A DNA stretch of 63,071 nt from assembly GCF_013870515.1 (NCBI RefSeq), contig NZ_JACBXA010000007.1, positions 1 through 63,071 on the forward strand, read 5' to 3'. The position numbers were made by a program, and so were the translations under genes. Shown in pieces: positions 51,711 to 60,829 of this stretch. The notes under the pieces were generated by a model, which worked only from the letters and a program-made list of their open reading frames with translations, searched no databases and was not told the origin of the DNA. The stretch comes from Streptomyces albidus (ex Kaewkla and Franco 2022). GTDB lineage: Bacteria > Actinomycetota > Actinomycetes > Streptomycetales > Streptomycetaceae. Position 1 is the first letter of the stretch; each line of letters opens with the position of its first letter.

Positions 51711-51898
51711 GGCGGCATTATCCGGCACGGCGGGCGGCCGCTGGGCAGGGGCTCCGCCGGCAGGCGTCCCAGGCCGGGGCGAGCGGCAGGGCACGACGCG
51801 TCGGCGGCCGGTCGTTCACGGCTGCCGGGTGTGCGCGTCCGGCGCCCCCGTACTCGCCGTGGCCGCTGATCACACCACGGCGAGTGAGCGCACTTCGG

Positions 51899-52318
51899 TC
51901 ATCCGGCCTGGCCGCTGTCCTTCAAGGACCCCCAGCCGTGCCAGCGGTCGACCTCGATCCAGGCGCTGACCCGGCCGCGGTCCCGCTGCGGATACTGCTT
52001 TCCCGTGTAGTGCCGGGCGAGGCGGTCGATGTCGGCCAGACCCTCGTCCTCGCGGAGCTCGGCGACGGTGCCGATGATGCTGATGTGCGTGTACCAGTTG
52101 GCCTCGTCGAGCACGGTGAGCGTGACCCGGGGGTCGTTCCGCAGGTGCTCCAGCCTCTTCCGACCCTCATCCATGTTGACCAGAACGCGTCCGTCGACCC
52201 AGAGGTACCAGGTGGCCGTGGAGACCGGCTGCCCGTCGGAACGCAGGGTCGTGATGACGGACGGATTGGCGTTGGCCAGCATCGTGACTGCGGCCTCGGG
52301 AAGCGGTGGCTTGGACAT
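51899..52318 (-). CDS. PPOX-class F420-dependent oxidoreductase
   Basis: 139 aa from ATG 52318 (AAGGGA upstream). The split-barrel flavin/F420 fold is readable: LANANPSVITTLRSDGQPVSTATWYLW, RVLVNMDEGRKRLEHLRNDPRVTLTVLD, ISIIGTVAELRED and RVSAWIEVDRWHGWG. Small single-domain members of this kind bind F420 and reduce varied compounds; the substrate is unknown. Cofactor choice is inferred from the actinobacterial subgroup. Confidence 0.85.
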   Translation of the reverse strand: MSKPPLPEAAVTMLANANPSVITTLRSDGQPVSTATWYLWVDGRVLVNMDEGRKRLEHLRNDPRVTLTVLDEANWYTHISIIGTVAELREDEGLADIDRLARHYTGKQYPQRDRGRVSAWIEVDRWHGWGSLKDSGQAG

Positions 52319-52448
52319 GCGGATCCCTTCGAACTTCGGTCCGGCGCCTGCCGGTGCCGGCACCCATTGTGCGGACGGACGCTGGGTACCCGGGTCCGCG
52401 ACGCTGACCCAGGGGGAGGGCCACTCCGCTGGATCAGCGCCGGCGCGG

Positions 52449-52973
52449 TCACCTGCGCAGGCGGTAGCGGAGCCAGACGAGGCCGTCCCGCAGGGACTCG
52501 TTCGCCACAAGCTCCAGCACAGCGCCGGAACGCCCCGATGCCCCGTGCCACATGTGCCCCTCGCCCGGCCCGGCCAGGCACGGGTGTACGAGCAGACTCA
52601 CCTCGTCCAGCAGATCGGCTGCGAGGAGGGCACCGTTGAGGGCGCCGCCGCTGTCGACACGTACCGTACGGGCGCCCTCGGTCTCCGCGAGAGCCCTCAA
52701 CACCGCCTCCAGATCGACCCGTTCGGTGCCCTCGACCAGCTGCCGTACCCGACGCGCCGCGGGGTGCGGTGAGGTGGCTTGCGAGTGCAGGGCGAGCACG
52801 TCCGACCAGTGGCCGGCGTCGCGCAGCTCCGTCCATCGGCTTACGCGCCCCCTGCCGTCCACCACGGCCAGCAGCGGCCCGTCCTCGGCGGGCCCGGGGC
52901 CGGGGGCCGATGCGAGCAACTCCTCCTGGGCGAGGATGGTGTCGGCCCCCGGCGAGGGTGACGTCTGTGACAA
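52449..52973 (-). pseudogene. RibD/DHFR-like reductase, 5' truncated
   Basis: The frame opens at a TTG (52973) and reads GADTILAQEELLASAPGPGP, DGPLLAVVDGRGRVSRWTELRDAGHWSDVLAL, RTVRVDSGGALNGALLAADLLDEVSLLVHP, a Streptomyces RibD-C/DHFR-like family I recognise. Full members carry about 40-45 further N-terminal residues with the first NADPH strand (an IAHTAVSLDG-like start). Here only the terminator hairpin and the next gene's end lie upstream, so that part is absent. A GTG near residue 36 could start a shorter protein. Probably non-functional. Confidence 0.6.
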
Positions 52974-52976
52974 CGG

Positions 52977-53015
52977 CCGTACCGCCGACGGCTGCCGCAG
53001 CCGTCGGCGGTACGG
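52977..53015 (-). terminator. Very strong hairpin terminator after the acyl-CoA synthetase gene
   Basis: Perfect 18-bp stem (52977-52994 with 52998-53015) and a 3-nt CCG loop, 30 bp after the synthetase stop and 4 bp before the truncated reductase frame. Confidence 0.9.
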
Positions 53016-53044
53016 AGCCGGACCCGCAGGTGCTCCGGGCCCCT

Positions 53045-54934
53045 CTACTCGTTGCGCAGGACCGGGCGGAGCGCGTCGAGGACGCTCGCGTCGTCGATGG
53101 TGCCGGGCACAGGTTCGTCAGTGCCCTCGGCGATGTTCCGCATGGTCTTGCGCAGGATCTTCCCCGACCTGGTCTTGGGCAGGGCCGCCACGACCGAGAC
53201 CTCCTTGAGCGAGGCGACCGCCCCGACCTGGTCCCGCACCATCTGGACCAACTCCGCGCGCAGGCCCTCCTCGTAGCCGTCGGCGCCGGCGTCGACACCT
53301 GACTTGAGGACCACGAAACCGCGGGGGACCTGGCCCTTCAGCTGGTCGGCGACACCGATGACGGCGCATTCCGCGACGTCGGGATGGCCGGCCAGGACCT
53401 CCTCCATGCCGCCGGTGGAGAGCCTGTGACCGGCGACGTTGATGACGTCGTCCGTACGCCCCATCACGTACAGGTAGCCGTCCTCGTCGAGATAACCGCC
53501 GTCACCGGTGAGGTAGAAGCCGTCGAACGCCGACATGTACGACGAGACGAATCGCTCGTCGTCGTTCCACAGCGTCGGCAGCGACCCCGGAGGCATGGGC
53601 AGCTTCGCCACGATGGCGCCGTTGGTTCCGGTCGGCACCGGCTTGCCGTCGCCGTCGAGCACCTGGATGTCCCATCCCGGCAGCGGCTTGGTGGGCGATC
53701 CGGGCTTGACGGGCAGGAGTTCGATGCCCGCCGGGTTGGCGACGATCGGCCAGCCGGTCTCGGTCTGCCACCAGTGGTCGATCACCGGGATCTGAAGCAA
53801 CTCGGAGGCCCAGCGGTAGGTTTCGGGATCCAGCCGCTCCCCGGCGAGGAAGAGGTACTTCAGCGAGGACAGGTCGTACTCGCGGGCGTGGTCCCCGTTC
53901 GGGTCCTCCTTCTTCAGCGCCCGGAACGCGGTGGGAGCGGTGAACATCGAGCGCACCCCGTACTCGGACGCGACCCGCCAGAACTGCCCCGCGTCGGGGG
54001 TGCCGACCGGCTTGCCCTCGTAGAGCACCGAGGTGGCACCGACCAGCAGCGGCGCGTAGACGATGTAGGAGTGGCCCACGACCCAGCCGACGTCGGACGC
54101 GGTGAACAGCGTCTGACCTGGGCCGACGTCGTAGACGTTGGTCATGCTCCAGGCCAGGGCGGTGGCGTAGCCGCCGCCGTCGCGGACGACGCCCTTCGGC
54201 TTCCCGGTCGTCCCGGAGGTGTAGAGGACGTAGAGCGGATCGGTGGACTTCACCGGCACCGGCGCGGCAGGTTCGGCCGCCGCGCAGGCCTCCGCCCAGT
54301 CGACGTCGCCCTCGCCCAACGTGGCCTTCGCCTGCGGGCGTTGGAGGACCACCGACTTCGCGGGCTTGTGCGCGGCGAGCTCGATCGCCTTGTCCAGCAG
54401 CGGCTTGTACTCGATGACGCGTGAGCCCTCGATCCCGCAGGAAGCGGAGACGACGACGACCGGAGAGGCGTCGTCGATGCGTACGGCCAGCTCCTTCGCG
54501 GCGAAGCCGCCGAAGACCACCGAGTGCACCGCGCCCAACCGCGCGCAGGCGAGCATCGCGACGGCCGCCTCCGGCACCATCGGCATGTAGATCACGACAC
54601 GGTCGCCGGTCCCGACGCCCATGTCGCGCAGCGCCCCGGCGAAGGTCGCGACCTCGTCGCGCAGACGGCTGTAGGTGTAGGTCGTCTTCGTGCCGGTGAC
54701 GGGGGAGTCGTGGATCAGCGCCGGCTGGTCGCCGCGTCCGCCGTCCGCATGGCGGTCCAGCGCGTTGTAGGAGACGTTCAACTCGCCGTCGGGGAACCAT
54801 CGGTAGAAGGGCGGCCGCGAGTCGTCCAGTGCCTTCGAGGGGGCCTTGTGCCACTCCAGCGCGTCGGCCGCGTCCAGCCAGAACCGTTCCCGGTCCGACA
54901 CGCTCGCGCGGAAGATGTCCTCGTAGGTGCCCAC
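53045..54934 (-). CDS. prpE: Propionyl-CoA synthetase-type acyl-CoA ligase (PrpE-like)
   Basis: 629 aa from GTG 54934 with GGAGGGAGG 5-8 nt upstream. The N-terminus YEDIFRASVSDRERFWLDAADALEWHK is typical of PrpE. AMP-binding motifs: YTSGTTGKPKGVVRD, the A5-like DHWWQTETGWPI, GDGGYLDEDGYLYVMGRTDDVINVAGHRLS, and the catalytic lysine in LPKTRSGKILRKTMRNI. It forms propionyl-CoA (and perhaps acetyl-CoA) from the acid, ATP and CoA. It stands alone with its own terminator. Propionate specificity is inferred from overall similarity; the active-site residues alone do not prove it. Confidence 0.85.
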   Translation of the reverse strand: MGTYEDIFRASVSDRERFWLDAADALEWHKAPSKALDDSRPPFYRWFPDGELNVSYNALDRHADGGRGDQPALIHDSPVTGTKTTYTYSRLRDEVATFAGALRDMGVGTGDRVVIYMPMVPEAAVAMLACARLGAVHSVVFGGFAAKELAVRIDDASPVVVVSASCGIEGSRVIEYKPLLDKAIELAAHKPAKSVVLQRPQAKATLGEGDVDWAEACAAAEPAAPVPVKSTDPLYVLYTSGTTGKPKGVVRDGGGYATALAWSMTNVYDVGPGQTLFTASDVGWVVGHSYIVYAPLLVGATSVLYEGKPVGTPDAGQFWRVASEYGVRSMFTAPTAFRALKKEDPNGDHAREYDLSSLKYLFLAGERLDPETYRWASELLQIPVIDHWWQTETGWPIVANPAGIELLPVKPGSPTKPLPGWDIQVLDGDGKPVPTGTNGAIVAKLPMPPGSLPTLWNDDERFVSSYMSAFDGFYLTGDGGYLDEDGYLYVMGRTDDVINVAGHRLSTGGMEEVLAGHPDVAECAVIGVADQLKGQVPRGFVVLKSGVDAGADGYEEGLRAELVQMVRDQVGAVASLKEVSVVAALPKTRSGKILRKTMRNIAEGTDEPVPGTIDDASVLDALRPVLRNE

Positions 54935-55453
54935 CGGGGCCTCCCTCCGGGCGGCCCGTGGGAGCCGCCCCGTCGCGTGTTGGTTCTCCGCCCCGAGCCT
55001 GCCCGCCCGGACGGAACCAACGCAGTCCTCACCGTTTGCGGAGCCACTGATTCCGCTCCGCTCGGCCGGTACGGCGACCATACGGCCAACGCACGGTCCT
55101 GGTCAGCCGCCGGGACGGGGGTCGGCGGATTCACGGGGACCACGGGACGGCAGGGCCTGCGCTCGATGCCGGGGCGGCCTCGCCCTCGATGCCCGCGGCA
55201 GCCGGTCAGCCCCAGCCCGCCCGGGTCCGCCTGACGCGGCGGCCGCTCGATGCCGGGGCGGGCCCTGGGAAGTGCGCGATGCGGGCAGAGCTGCCCGTCA
55301 GGAGATGCCTGGCGGCGTCCGCTTCTTGTTCCTTGACCCGGATCTCGTGCCGGTCCTAGCTTCCGTGAGGAACGACTGCCTCATGTGTTCCCGTGGGCCG
55401 CCCGGCCGGCCGACCCCTCCCGTCCCGCCCCTGCCACAGAGGAGCATCCCCGC
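54935..55453. other. Intergenic with a short direct repeat
   Basis: 519 bp between divergent genes, holding both promoters. A 16-nt unit, CTCGATGCCGGGGCGG, occurs near 55162 and again near 55247. No gene is convincing. Confidence 0.4.
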
Positions 55454-57469
55454 ATGCCCTTGCAGTCCACCGCCGGAGCCGACGAGGCCCCCGGACCGGT
55501 CGGCCTCACCTCCGGCGCCCATACCGTCCTGCGTCCCGCCGGAGCGGCTCGGATCACGGGCGGCCTGTGGGACGCGAGGCGCACCGTGAATGCGCGTACG
55601 AGCATCCCTGACGGCTACGAGCGGCTGGAGGAAGCGGGGAATCTGCACAACCTCCGCCTGGCGGCGGGCACTTCACAGGGCGCGTACGTCAACGACCTGC
55701 CGTTCATGGACTCCGACGCCTACAAGTGGCTGGAGGCCGCTGCCTGGCAGCTCGGGGATCCGGCGACGGACACCGCGGCCGCGGGTGAACTCGCTGACAG
55801 CATCAGCAAGTTGACGACCCTGCTCGAACAGGCCCAGCAGCCCGACGGATACCTGCAGTCCTACTACCAGGTGCAGAAGCCGTCGGTGCGCTTCCAGGAA
55901 CTCGCATGGGGCCACGAGTTGTACTGCGCCGGCCACCTCGTCCAGGCCGCCGTCGCCCACGTCCGCACCACCGGACGTACCGAAGTCCTCGCCGTCGCAC
56001 GCCGGCTGGCCGACCACGTCGACGAGCGCTTCGGCACCGGCGAAGGCCGCATCGACGGTGTCTGCGGACATCCCGAGATCGAGACCGCACTGGTGGAGCT
56101 GTACCGCTGCACCGGCGAGCGGCGGTACCTCGACCTCGCCCGCTACTTCGTCGACCGTCGCGGCCACGGCCTGCTCCCCGAAGGCCGGTTCGGCAGCCGC
56201 TACTGGCAGGACCACGTGCCGGTACGGGACGCCGATGCCGTCGCAGGCCACGCCGTGCGCCAGTTGTACCTGCTGGCGGGGGTCGTCGACGTGTACGCCG
56301 AGACGGGCGACACGACGCTGCTGGAGGCCGCCGAGCGGCTGTGGGAGGAGGCGGCGGCCAGGAGGAGTTACCTCACCGGAGGCGTCGGCTCGCACCACGA
56401 GGACGAGGCGTTCGGCGACCCGTACGAACTGCCCCCGGAGCGCGCCTACACCGAGACGTGCGCCGCCATCGCCTCCGCCATGCTGAGCTGGCGGCTGCTC
56501 CTGGCCACGGGCCGCGCCCGCTACGCCGACCATCTCGAACGGGTGCTCTTCAACGGTTTCCTCTCCGGCGTCTCCCTCGACGGCCGGAGCTACGTCTACG
56601 TCAATCCGCTCCAGGTCCGTGACGGCCACGTCCAGAGCGAGGGCGACCACACGGCGTTCCGCACCCGCTGGTTCCGCTGCGCCTGCTGCCCGCCGAACGT
56701 GATGCGGCTCCTTGCTTCGCTGCCGCACTACATGGCCGCGTCGGACGGTGAGGGCCTGCTCCTGCACCAGTACGCGACCGGTTCGTACGCGGCCGGTACC
56801 GCCGCCGTCGACGTCGCCACCGACTACCCCTGGAACGGCCGCGTCGAGATCACCGTGACGGGGTCCGGCGCCGAAGAGGCGGCGGGCGACTGGCCGTTGA
56901 CCCTGCGGATCCCGCACTGGGCGGCAGGCCGCTGGTCGGCGCGCGTCGCCGGAGAACCCCTGAGCGCGAAGGAGGCCGTCACCGACGACGGGTGGCTGCG
57001 GCTGCGCCGCCCGTGGCGCCGCGGCGACAAGGTGGTCCTGGAACTGGACCTCGCATCACGGCTGACCTCCCCTCCCTCGCGCGTGGACGCGGTCCGCGGA
57101 TGCGTCGCCGTCGAACGCGGTCCCCTCGTGTACTGCGTCGAGCGCGTCGACCAGCCCTCGGGCACGCGGCTCGACGACCTGAGGCTGGACCCCGCCCGTC
57201 CGCTCACCGAGACCAGGCGGGAGGACCTGCTGGGCGGCACGGTCACCGTCGGGGCCACCGCTCGGACGGCCGCGCCTCCACCAGCCGGCTCCTGGTGGCC
57301 GTACGACGAGAGGCCGTCCCCTGACGTCGCTGCCGGTCCCACCGGCGCGGAGACGGAGGGCCCGTTCGAGGTGACCGCCGTCCCGTACCACCTGTGGGCC
57401 CACCGCGAGGACGGCCCCATGCGCGTGTGGCTCCCGCTGGACGAGCGCAGGCAGGCGCCGCGCCCTTGA
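55454..57469 (+). CDS. GH127 family beta-L-arabinofuranosidase
   Basis: 671 aa from ATG 55454 (AGAGGAG upstream). The N-terminal part (LWDARRTVNARTSIPDGYERL, WLEAAAWQLGDPATDT) and the (alpha/alpha)6 barrel match GH127/DUF1680. The zinc-thiolate site is complete: RAYTETCAAIASAMLSWRLL gives Glu and Cys, and RCACCPPNVMRLL gives the cysteine pair, one of which is the nucleophile in the studied Bifidobacterium enzyme. The C-terminal half is beta-rich. It would remove terminal arabinofuranose from plant glycans. No signal peptide is seen, so it likely acts on imported sugars, yet no sugar transporter is adjacent. Confidence 0.9.
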   Translation: MPLQSTAGADEAPGPVGLTSGAHTVLRPAGAARITGGLWDARRTVNARTSIPDGYERLEEAGNLHNLRLAAGTSQGAYVNDLPFMDSDAYKWLEAAAWQLGDPATDTAAAGELADSISKLTTLLEQAQQPDGYLQSYYQVQKPSVRFQELAWGHELYCAGHLVQAAVAHVRTTGRTEVLAVARRLADHVDERFGTGEGRIDGVCGHPEIETALVELYRCTGERRYLDLARYFVDRRGHGLLPEGRFGSRYWQDHVPVRDADAVAGHAVRQLYLLAGVVDVYAETGDTTLLEAAERLWEEAAARRSYLTGGVGSHHEDEAFGDPYELPPERAYTETCAAIASAMLSWRLLLATGRARYADHLERVLFNGFLSGVSLDGRSYVYVNPLQVRDGHVQSEGDHTAFRTRWFRCACCPPNVMRLLASLPHYMAASDGEGLLLHQYATGSYAAGTAAVDVATDYPWNGRVEITVTGSGAEEAAGDWPLTLRIPHWAAGRWSARVAGEPLSAKEAVTDDGWLRLRRPWRRGDKVVLELDLASRLTSPPSRVDAVRGCVAVERGPLVYCVERVDQPSGTRLDDLRLDPARPLTETRREDLLGGTVTVGATARTAAPPPAGSWWPYDERPSPDVAAGPTGAETEGPFEVTAVPYHLWAHREDGPMRVWLPLDERRQAPRP

Positions 57470-57500
57470 ACTCCGCCGCCTGACGGGGCTCAGGGCCGGT

Positions 57501-57690
57501 TCAGCTTCGCCGGATCTGCATGATCGCGACTCGGGCGTCGTGTCCGTCGACGTGCATCGGAACGGCAGCCGTGGGCTTGAGCCGGATCGGTGCCGTTGGT
57601 GCCGGGGAGCCAGGCGATCTCGTCGATGCCCCGAGAGGAAGACGCGCTCGTGCTGCCGTAGACCGCGGAAAGCCGACAGGGGAATGGAAG
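57501..57690 (-). pseudogene. Possible decayed C-terminal remnant
   Basis: On the minus strand a frame reads IDEIAWLPGTNGTDPAQA and, after a frameshift, IRLKPTAAVPMHVDGHDARV to a stop at 57501. Both pieces have the high third-position GC of real genes. Together they look like the broken tail of a gene whose body is gone. The family is not recognisable. Confidence 0.3.
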
Positions 57691-57762
57691 GGCTCCGCCC
57701 CGCGCTCGACGGAGCTGCTTTCACCGGCGAACCACGCCTGCCAACGCGGGCGTCCTACCGGC

Positions 57763-58701
57763 ATGGGCAAGATCTCGTGTGCGGTGCGGCAGCTGCTCGT
57801 CTTCGGCTGGGACCAGGCACGCTGCTGTGCGTTCGCCGTCGCACTGCTCGGCGGCATCGCCGTCTCGGGGCTCCTGCCGCGGCTGCCGGTCGCGCGCTAC
57901 GACCTCGTGCTCGTGTACGGCATCGCGCTGGCGCTGCTGGCGAGACGGCTGGACTGGGACAGCAGGCGGGACACCGCGGTGATAGCCGGATGCCACCTCA
58001 TCGGGCTGCTCTTCGAACTGGTCAAGGTCCGCCTCGGGTCGTGGAGTTACCCGGAACCCGCGTTCACGAAGGTCGCGGGCGTCCCGCTCTACGGCGGATT
58101 CCTCTACGCCGCCGTGGGGAGCTACGTCTGCCGCGCGTGGCACCTGCTGGAACTGAGGCTGACCGGCTACCGGCCTCGCGTCATGGCCGTCCTGGCCGCC
58201 GCCGTCTACCTCAACTTCTTCACCCACCACTGGCTGCCCGACGCCCGCTGGGTGCTCGCGGCACTGATGCTCGTCGCGACCTGCGGCACATGGGTGCGCT
58301 ACACCGTGGGCACGTACCGCCACCGGATGCCGCTCGCCTTGACCTTCGTCCTCATCGGCTTCTTCCTCTGGATCGCGGAGAACGCCGCCACCTACGCGGG
58401 CGCATGGAGCTATCCCGACCAACTGGACGGCTGGCAGCCGGTCTCCCCGGCCAAGTTCGGAGCCTGGGCCCTGCTGATCAGCGTCACCTTCGTCCTGGCG
58501 GCGGCGGCGGGCAGGCGGAGGGCGGCCGACCGGTCGCGGCCGGACGGGAGCTCCGAACCGGCTCCGCTCGCCGGCGCACGTACGTCACGGGGTGCGCCTC
58601 ACGGTGAGCCGGAGCCCCTCGGCGGCGACGGGGTCCTGGAAGGTCGGGGTGAAGGGCAAGTCCGTGCGGGCGTCGGGGAGCACGGCGCGATCGGCCGCTG
58701 A
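57763..58701 (+). CDS. DUF817 membrane protein
   Basis: 312 aa from ATG 57763. It starts RQLLVFGWDQARCCAFAVALLGG, has LLFELVKVRLGSWSYPEPAFTKVAGVPLYGGFLYAAVGSYV and YLNFFTHHWLPDARWVL, and ends the family core with WIAENAATYAGAWSYPDQLDGWQPVSPAKFGAW. About eight helices. DUF817 proteins are predicted membrane proteins of unknown function. The last about 60 residues after AAAAGRRR are low-complexity and run over a minus-strand remnant, so the natural C-terminus may be near 58520. Confidence 0.8.
   Translation: MGKISCAVRQLLVFGWDQARCCAFAVALLGGIAVSGLLPRLPVARYDLVLVYGIALALLARRLDWDSRRDTAVIAGCHLIGLLFELVKVRLGSWSYPEPAFTKVAGVPLYGGFLYAAVGSYVCRAWHLLELRLTGYRPRVMAVLAAAVYLNFFTHHWLPDARWVLAALMLVATCGTWVRYTVGTYRHRMPLALTFVLIGFFLWIAENAATYAGAWSYPDQLDGWQPVSPAKFGAWALLISVTFVLAAAAGRRRAADRSRPDGSSEPAPLAGARTSRGAPHGEPEPLGGDGVLEGRGEGQVRAGVGEHGAIGR
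58585..58701 (-). pseudogene. Possible C-terminal remnant antisense to the DUF817 tail
   Basis: The minus strand reads AVLPDARTDLPFTPTFQDPV then AAEGLRLTVRRTP and a stop at 58585, with good third-position GC, whereas the plus strand here is low-complexity. It may be the leftover end of a lost gene. Not assignable to a family. Confidence 0.25.
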
Positions 58702-58779
58702 CCCCGGGTAAGCGGAATTCTCCATTCCCTAGAGTGGTCGGGGTCCGTACCATCACCGCGACGATCCGAGGTGCGCCAC

Positions 58780-59607
58780 GTGAGCAACGTCCCCGCTCTC
58801 ACACTCAACAACGGAATCCCCATGCCGCAGCTGGGCTTCGGCGTCTACCAGGTGCCGGACGAGGAGACCCCGCAGGTGGTCGCGACCGCACTGGAGGCGG
58901 GCTACCGCAGCTTCGACACCGCCACGCTCTACGGGAACGAGGAGAGCACCGGCCGAGCGCTGGCGGAGTCCGGTATACCTCGCGAAGAACTCTTCGTGAC
59001 CACCAAGCTGTGGAACACCGACCAGGGATACGACGCCGCTCTCCGGGCCTTCGACTCCTCCCTGGAGAGCCTGGGCATGGACTACGTCGACCTCTACCTG
59101 ATCCACTGGCCGCTGCCGGCCCGCGATCTGTACGTCGAGACCTGGCGGGCGCTGGAGAAGGTCCATGCCGAGGGCCGAGCGAGGTCGATCGGCGTCTCCA
59201 ACTTCCAGCCCGCGCACCTGACCAGGCTGACCGAGGAGACGGACGTCGTCCCCGCCGTCAACCAGGTCGAGCTTCATCCGCGTCTGCAGCAGGAGGAGTT
59301 GCGCGCCTTCGACGCCGGCCACGGCATCGCCACCGAGGCATGGTCTCCGCTGGGACGCGGCAACGGCGTGCTGGACGACCCGGCCGTCACCGGCATCGCC
59401 GGGAAGCACGGCCGGACCCCGGCGCAGGTGGTACTGCGCTGGCACCTCCAGCTCGGGAACGTAGTGATCCCCAAGTCGGTGACGCCAGCCCGGATCCGGG
59501 AGAACATCGACGTTCTCGGCTTCGAACTGGACGAGGCGGACCAGGCCGCCCTCGGAGCCCTGGAGACCGGGGAACGCGTGGGGCCCCACCCCGAGACGTT
59601 CAACTGA
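58780..59607 (+). CDS. Aldo/keto reductase (AKR5-type)
   Basis: 275 aa from GTG 58780 (GAGG upstream). Motifs: LNNGIPMPQLGFGVYQVPD, GYRSFDTATLYGNEES with the catalytic Asp/Tyr, LWNTDQGYDAALRAFD, LYLIHWPLP with the His, and the C-terminal NADPH site VVIPKSVTPARIRENIDVLGFEL. This is the 2,5-diketo-gluconate-reductase-like group common in Streptomyces. It reduces small aldehydes or ketones; substrate unknown. Convergent with the next AKR gene, with a terminator hairpin between. Confidence 0.9.
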   Translation: MSNVPALTLNNGIPMPQLGFGVYQVPDEETPQVVATALEAGYRSFDTATLYGNEESTGRALAESGIPREELFVTTKLWNTDQGYDAALRAFDSSLESLGMDYVDLYLIHWPLPARDLYVETWRALEKVHAEGRARSIGVSNFQPAHLTRLTEETDVVPAVNQVELHPRLQQEELRAFDAGHGIATEAWSPLGRGNGVLDDPAVTGIAGKHGRTPAQVVLRWHLQLGNVVIPKSVTPARIRENIDVLGFELDEADQAALGALETGERVGPHPETFN

Positions 59608-59652
59608 CGGGCTGCGAAGCCCCGTTCAAGGTGATGGGAATCGCCGTGCTCC

Positions 59653-59695
59653 CACCGGGCCGCCGAAGCGGCGCTGAGCCGTCGGCGGCCCGGTG
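59653..59695. terminator. Bidirectional hairpin terminator
   Basis: A 13-bp stem (59653-59665 with 59683-59695) between the two convergent aldo/keto reductase genes. Confidence 0.8.
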
Positions 59696-59706
59696 GAGCA
59701 GGGTGA

Positions 59707-60711
59707 TCAGCCGAGCGGTGGAACCTGGCTCAACAGCTCCTCGATGCGGGCCAGTTCGTCGTCGGCGAAGTCGAGTCGTTCCGTCGCCGCGACGCTGTCC
59801 GCGAGCTGTTCAGGGCTGCTCGCGCCGACGAGCGCCGAGGTGACACGGCCGCCGCGCAGCACCCAGGCCAGCGCCATCTGAGCCAGGGACTGCCCGCGCT
59901 CCCGTGCCACCGTGTTCAGGCCGCGCAGCATGCCGACCGTCTTCTCGGTGATCTGCTCGCTGCTGAGGAACGGACTGGCCCCGGCCGCACGGGAGTCGGC
60001 GGGTACGCCGTCGAGATAGCGGTCGGACAGGAGGCCCTGCGCCAGCGGCGAGAAGACGATGGAGCCTGCTCCCAGATCCGTCAGGGTGTCCAGCAGTCCT
60101 TCCTCGGGGGCCCTGTCGAGCATCGAGTAGCGCGGCTGGTGGATGAGCAACGGCGTCCCCAACTCCCGCAGAATGCGGGCCGCTTCACGCGTCTGCTCGG
60201 GGGAGTAGTTGGAGATGCCCGCGTAGAGGGCCTTGCCCTGCTGCACCGCGGAGTGCAGCGCACCCATCGTCTCCTCGAGCGGCGTGTCCGGGTCGGGCCG
60301 GTGCGAGTAGAAGATGTCGACGTGTGAGAGAGACATGCGTCCGAGGCTCTGGTCGAGGGACGCGAGAAGGCTCTTGCGGGAGCCCCATTCACCGTACGGA
60401 CCGGGCCACATCAGGTGACCGGCCTTCGTGGAGACGAGGATCTCGTCGCGGTACGGGCGCAGGTCCTCGTGGAAGATGCGCCCGAACGCGGTCTCTGCCG
60501 CACCGGGCGGCGGCCCGTAGTTGTTGGCCAGGTCGAAGTGGGTGACGCCCAGGTCGAAGGCGCGGCGCACGATGGCGCGTTGGCGTTCCAGGGGGCGGTC
60601 GGTGCCGAAGTTGTGCCAGAGGCCCAGGGAGATCGCGGGGAGGCGGAGGCCACTGCGGCCCGTACGGCGGTAGGGCATCTGCTCGTAGCGGCCGGGCTCT
60701 GCTCGGTACAC
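59707..60711 (-). CDS. Aldo/keto reductase (YghZ/AKR14-like)
   Basis: 334 aa from GTG 60711 (GGAG about 10 nt upstream). PYRRTGRSGLRLPAISLGLWHNFG, VTHFDLANNYGPPPGAAETAFGR and STKAGHLMWPGPYGEWGSRKSLLAS are characteristic of the YghZ/MgrA group, which reduces L-glyceraldehyde 3-phosphate and methylglyoxal. Catalytic Asp, Tyr, Lys and His (FYSHRPDPDTPLEE) are present. It follows, on the same strand, a third AKR gene about 120 bp upstream, possibly as one transcript. Confidence 0.9.
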   Translation of the reverse strand: MYRAEPGRYEQMPYRRTGRSGLRLPAISLGLWHNFGTDRPLERQRAIVRRAFDLGVTHFDLANNYGPPPGAAETAFGRIFHEDLRPYRDEILVSTKAGHLMWPGPYGEWGSRKSLLASLDQSLGRMSLSHVDIFYSHRPDPDTPLEETMGALHSAVQQGKALYAGISNYSPEQTREAARILRELGTPLLIHQPRYSMLDRAPEEGLLDTLTDLGAGSIVFSPLAQGLLSDRYLDGVPADSRAAGASPFLSSEQITEKTVGMLRGLNTVARERGQSLAQMALAWVLRGGRVTSALVGASSPEQLADSVAATERLDFADDELARIEELLSQVPPLG

Positions 60712-60829
60712 GGTGGACTCTCTCCTCAAGTGCTGCTCGGATTACGGTCGGTGGAACGGGACGGCCGCGATGCCGGGACACCGGCACGCCGGGTCTCCGT
60801 CTCGGGCGAACGGGCCGGAACGGTGTGTG

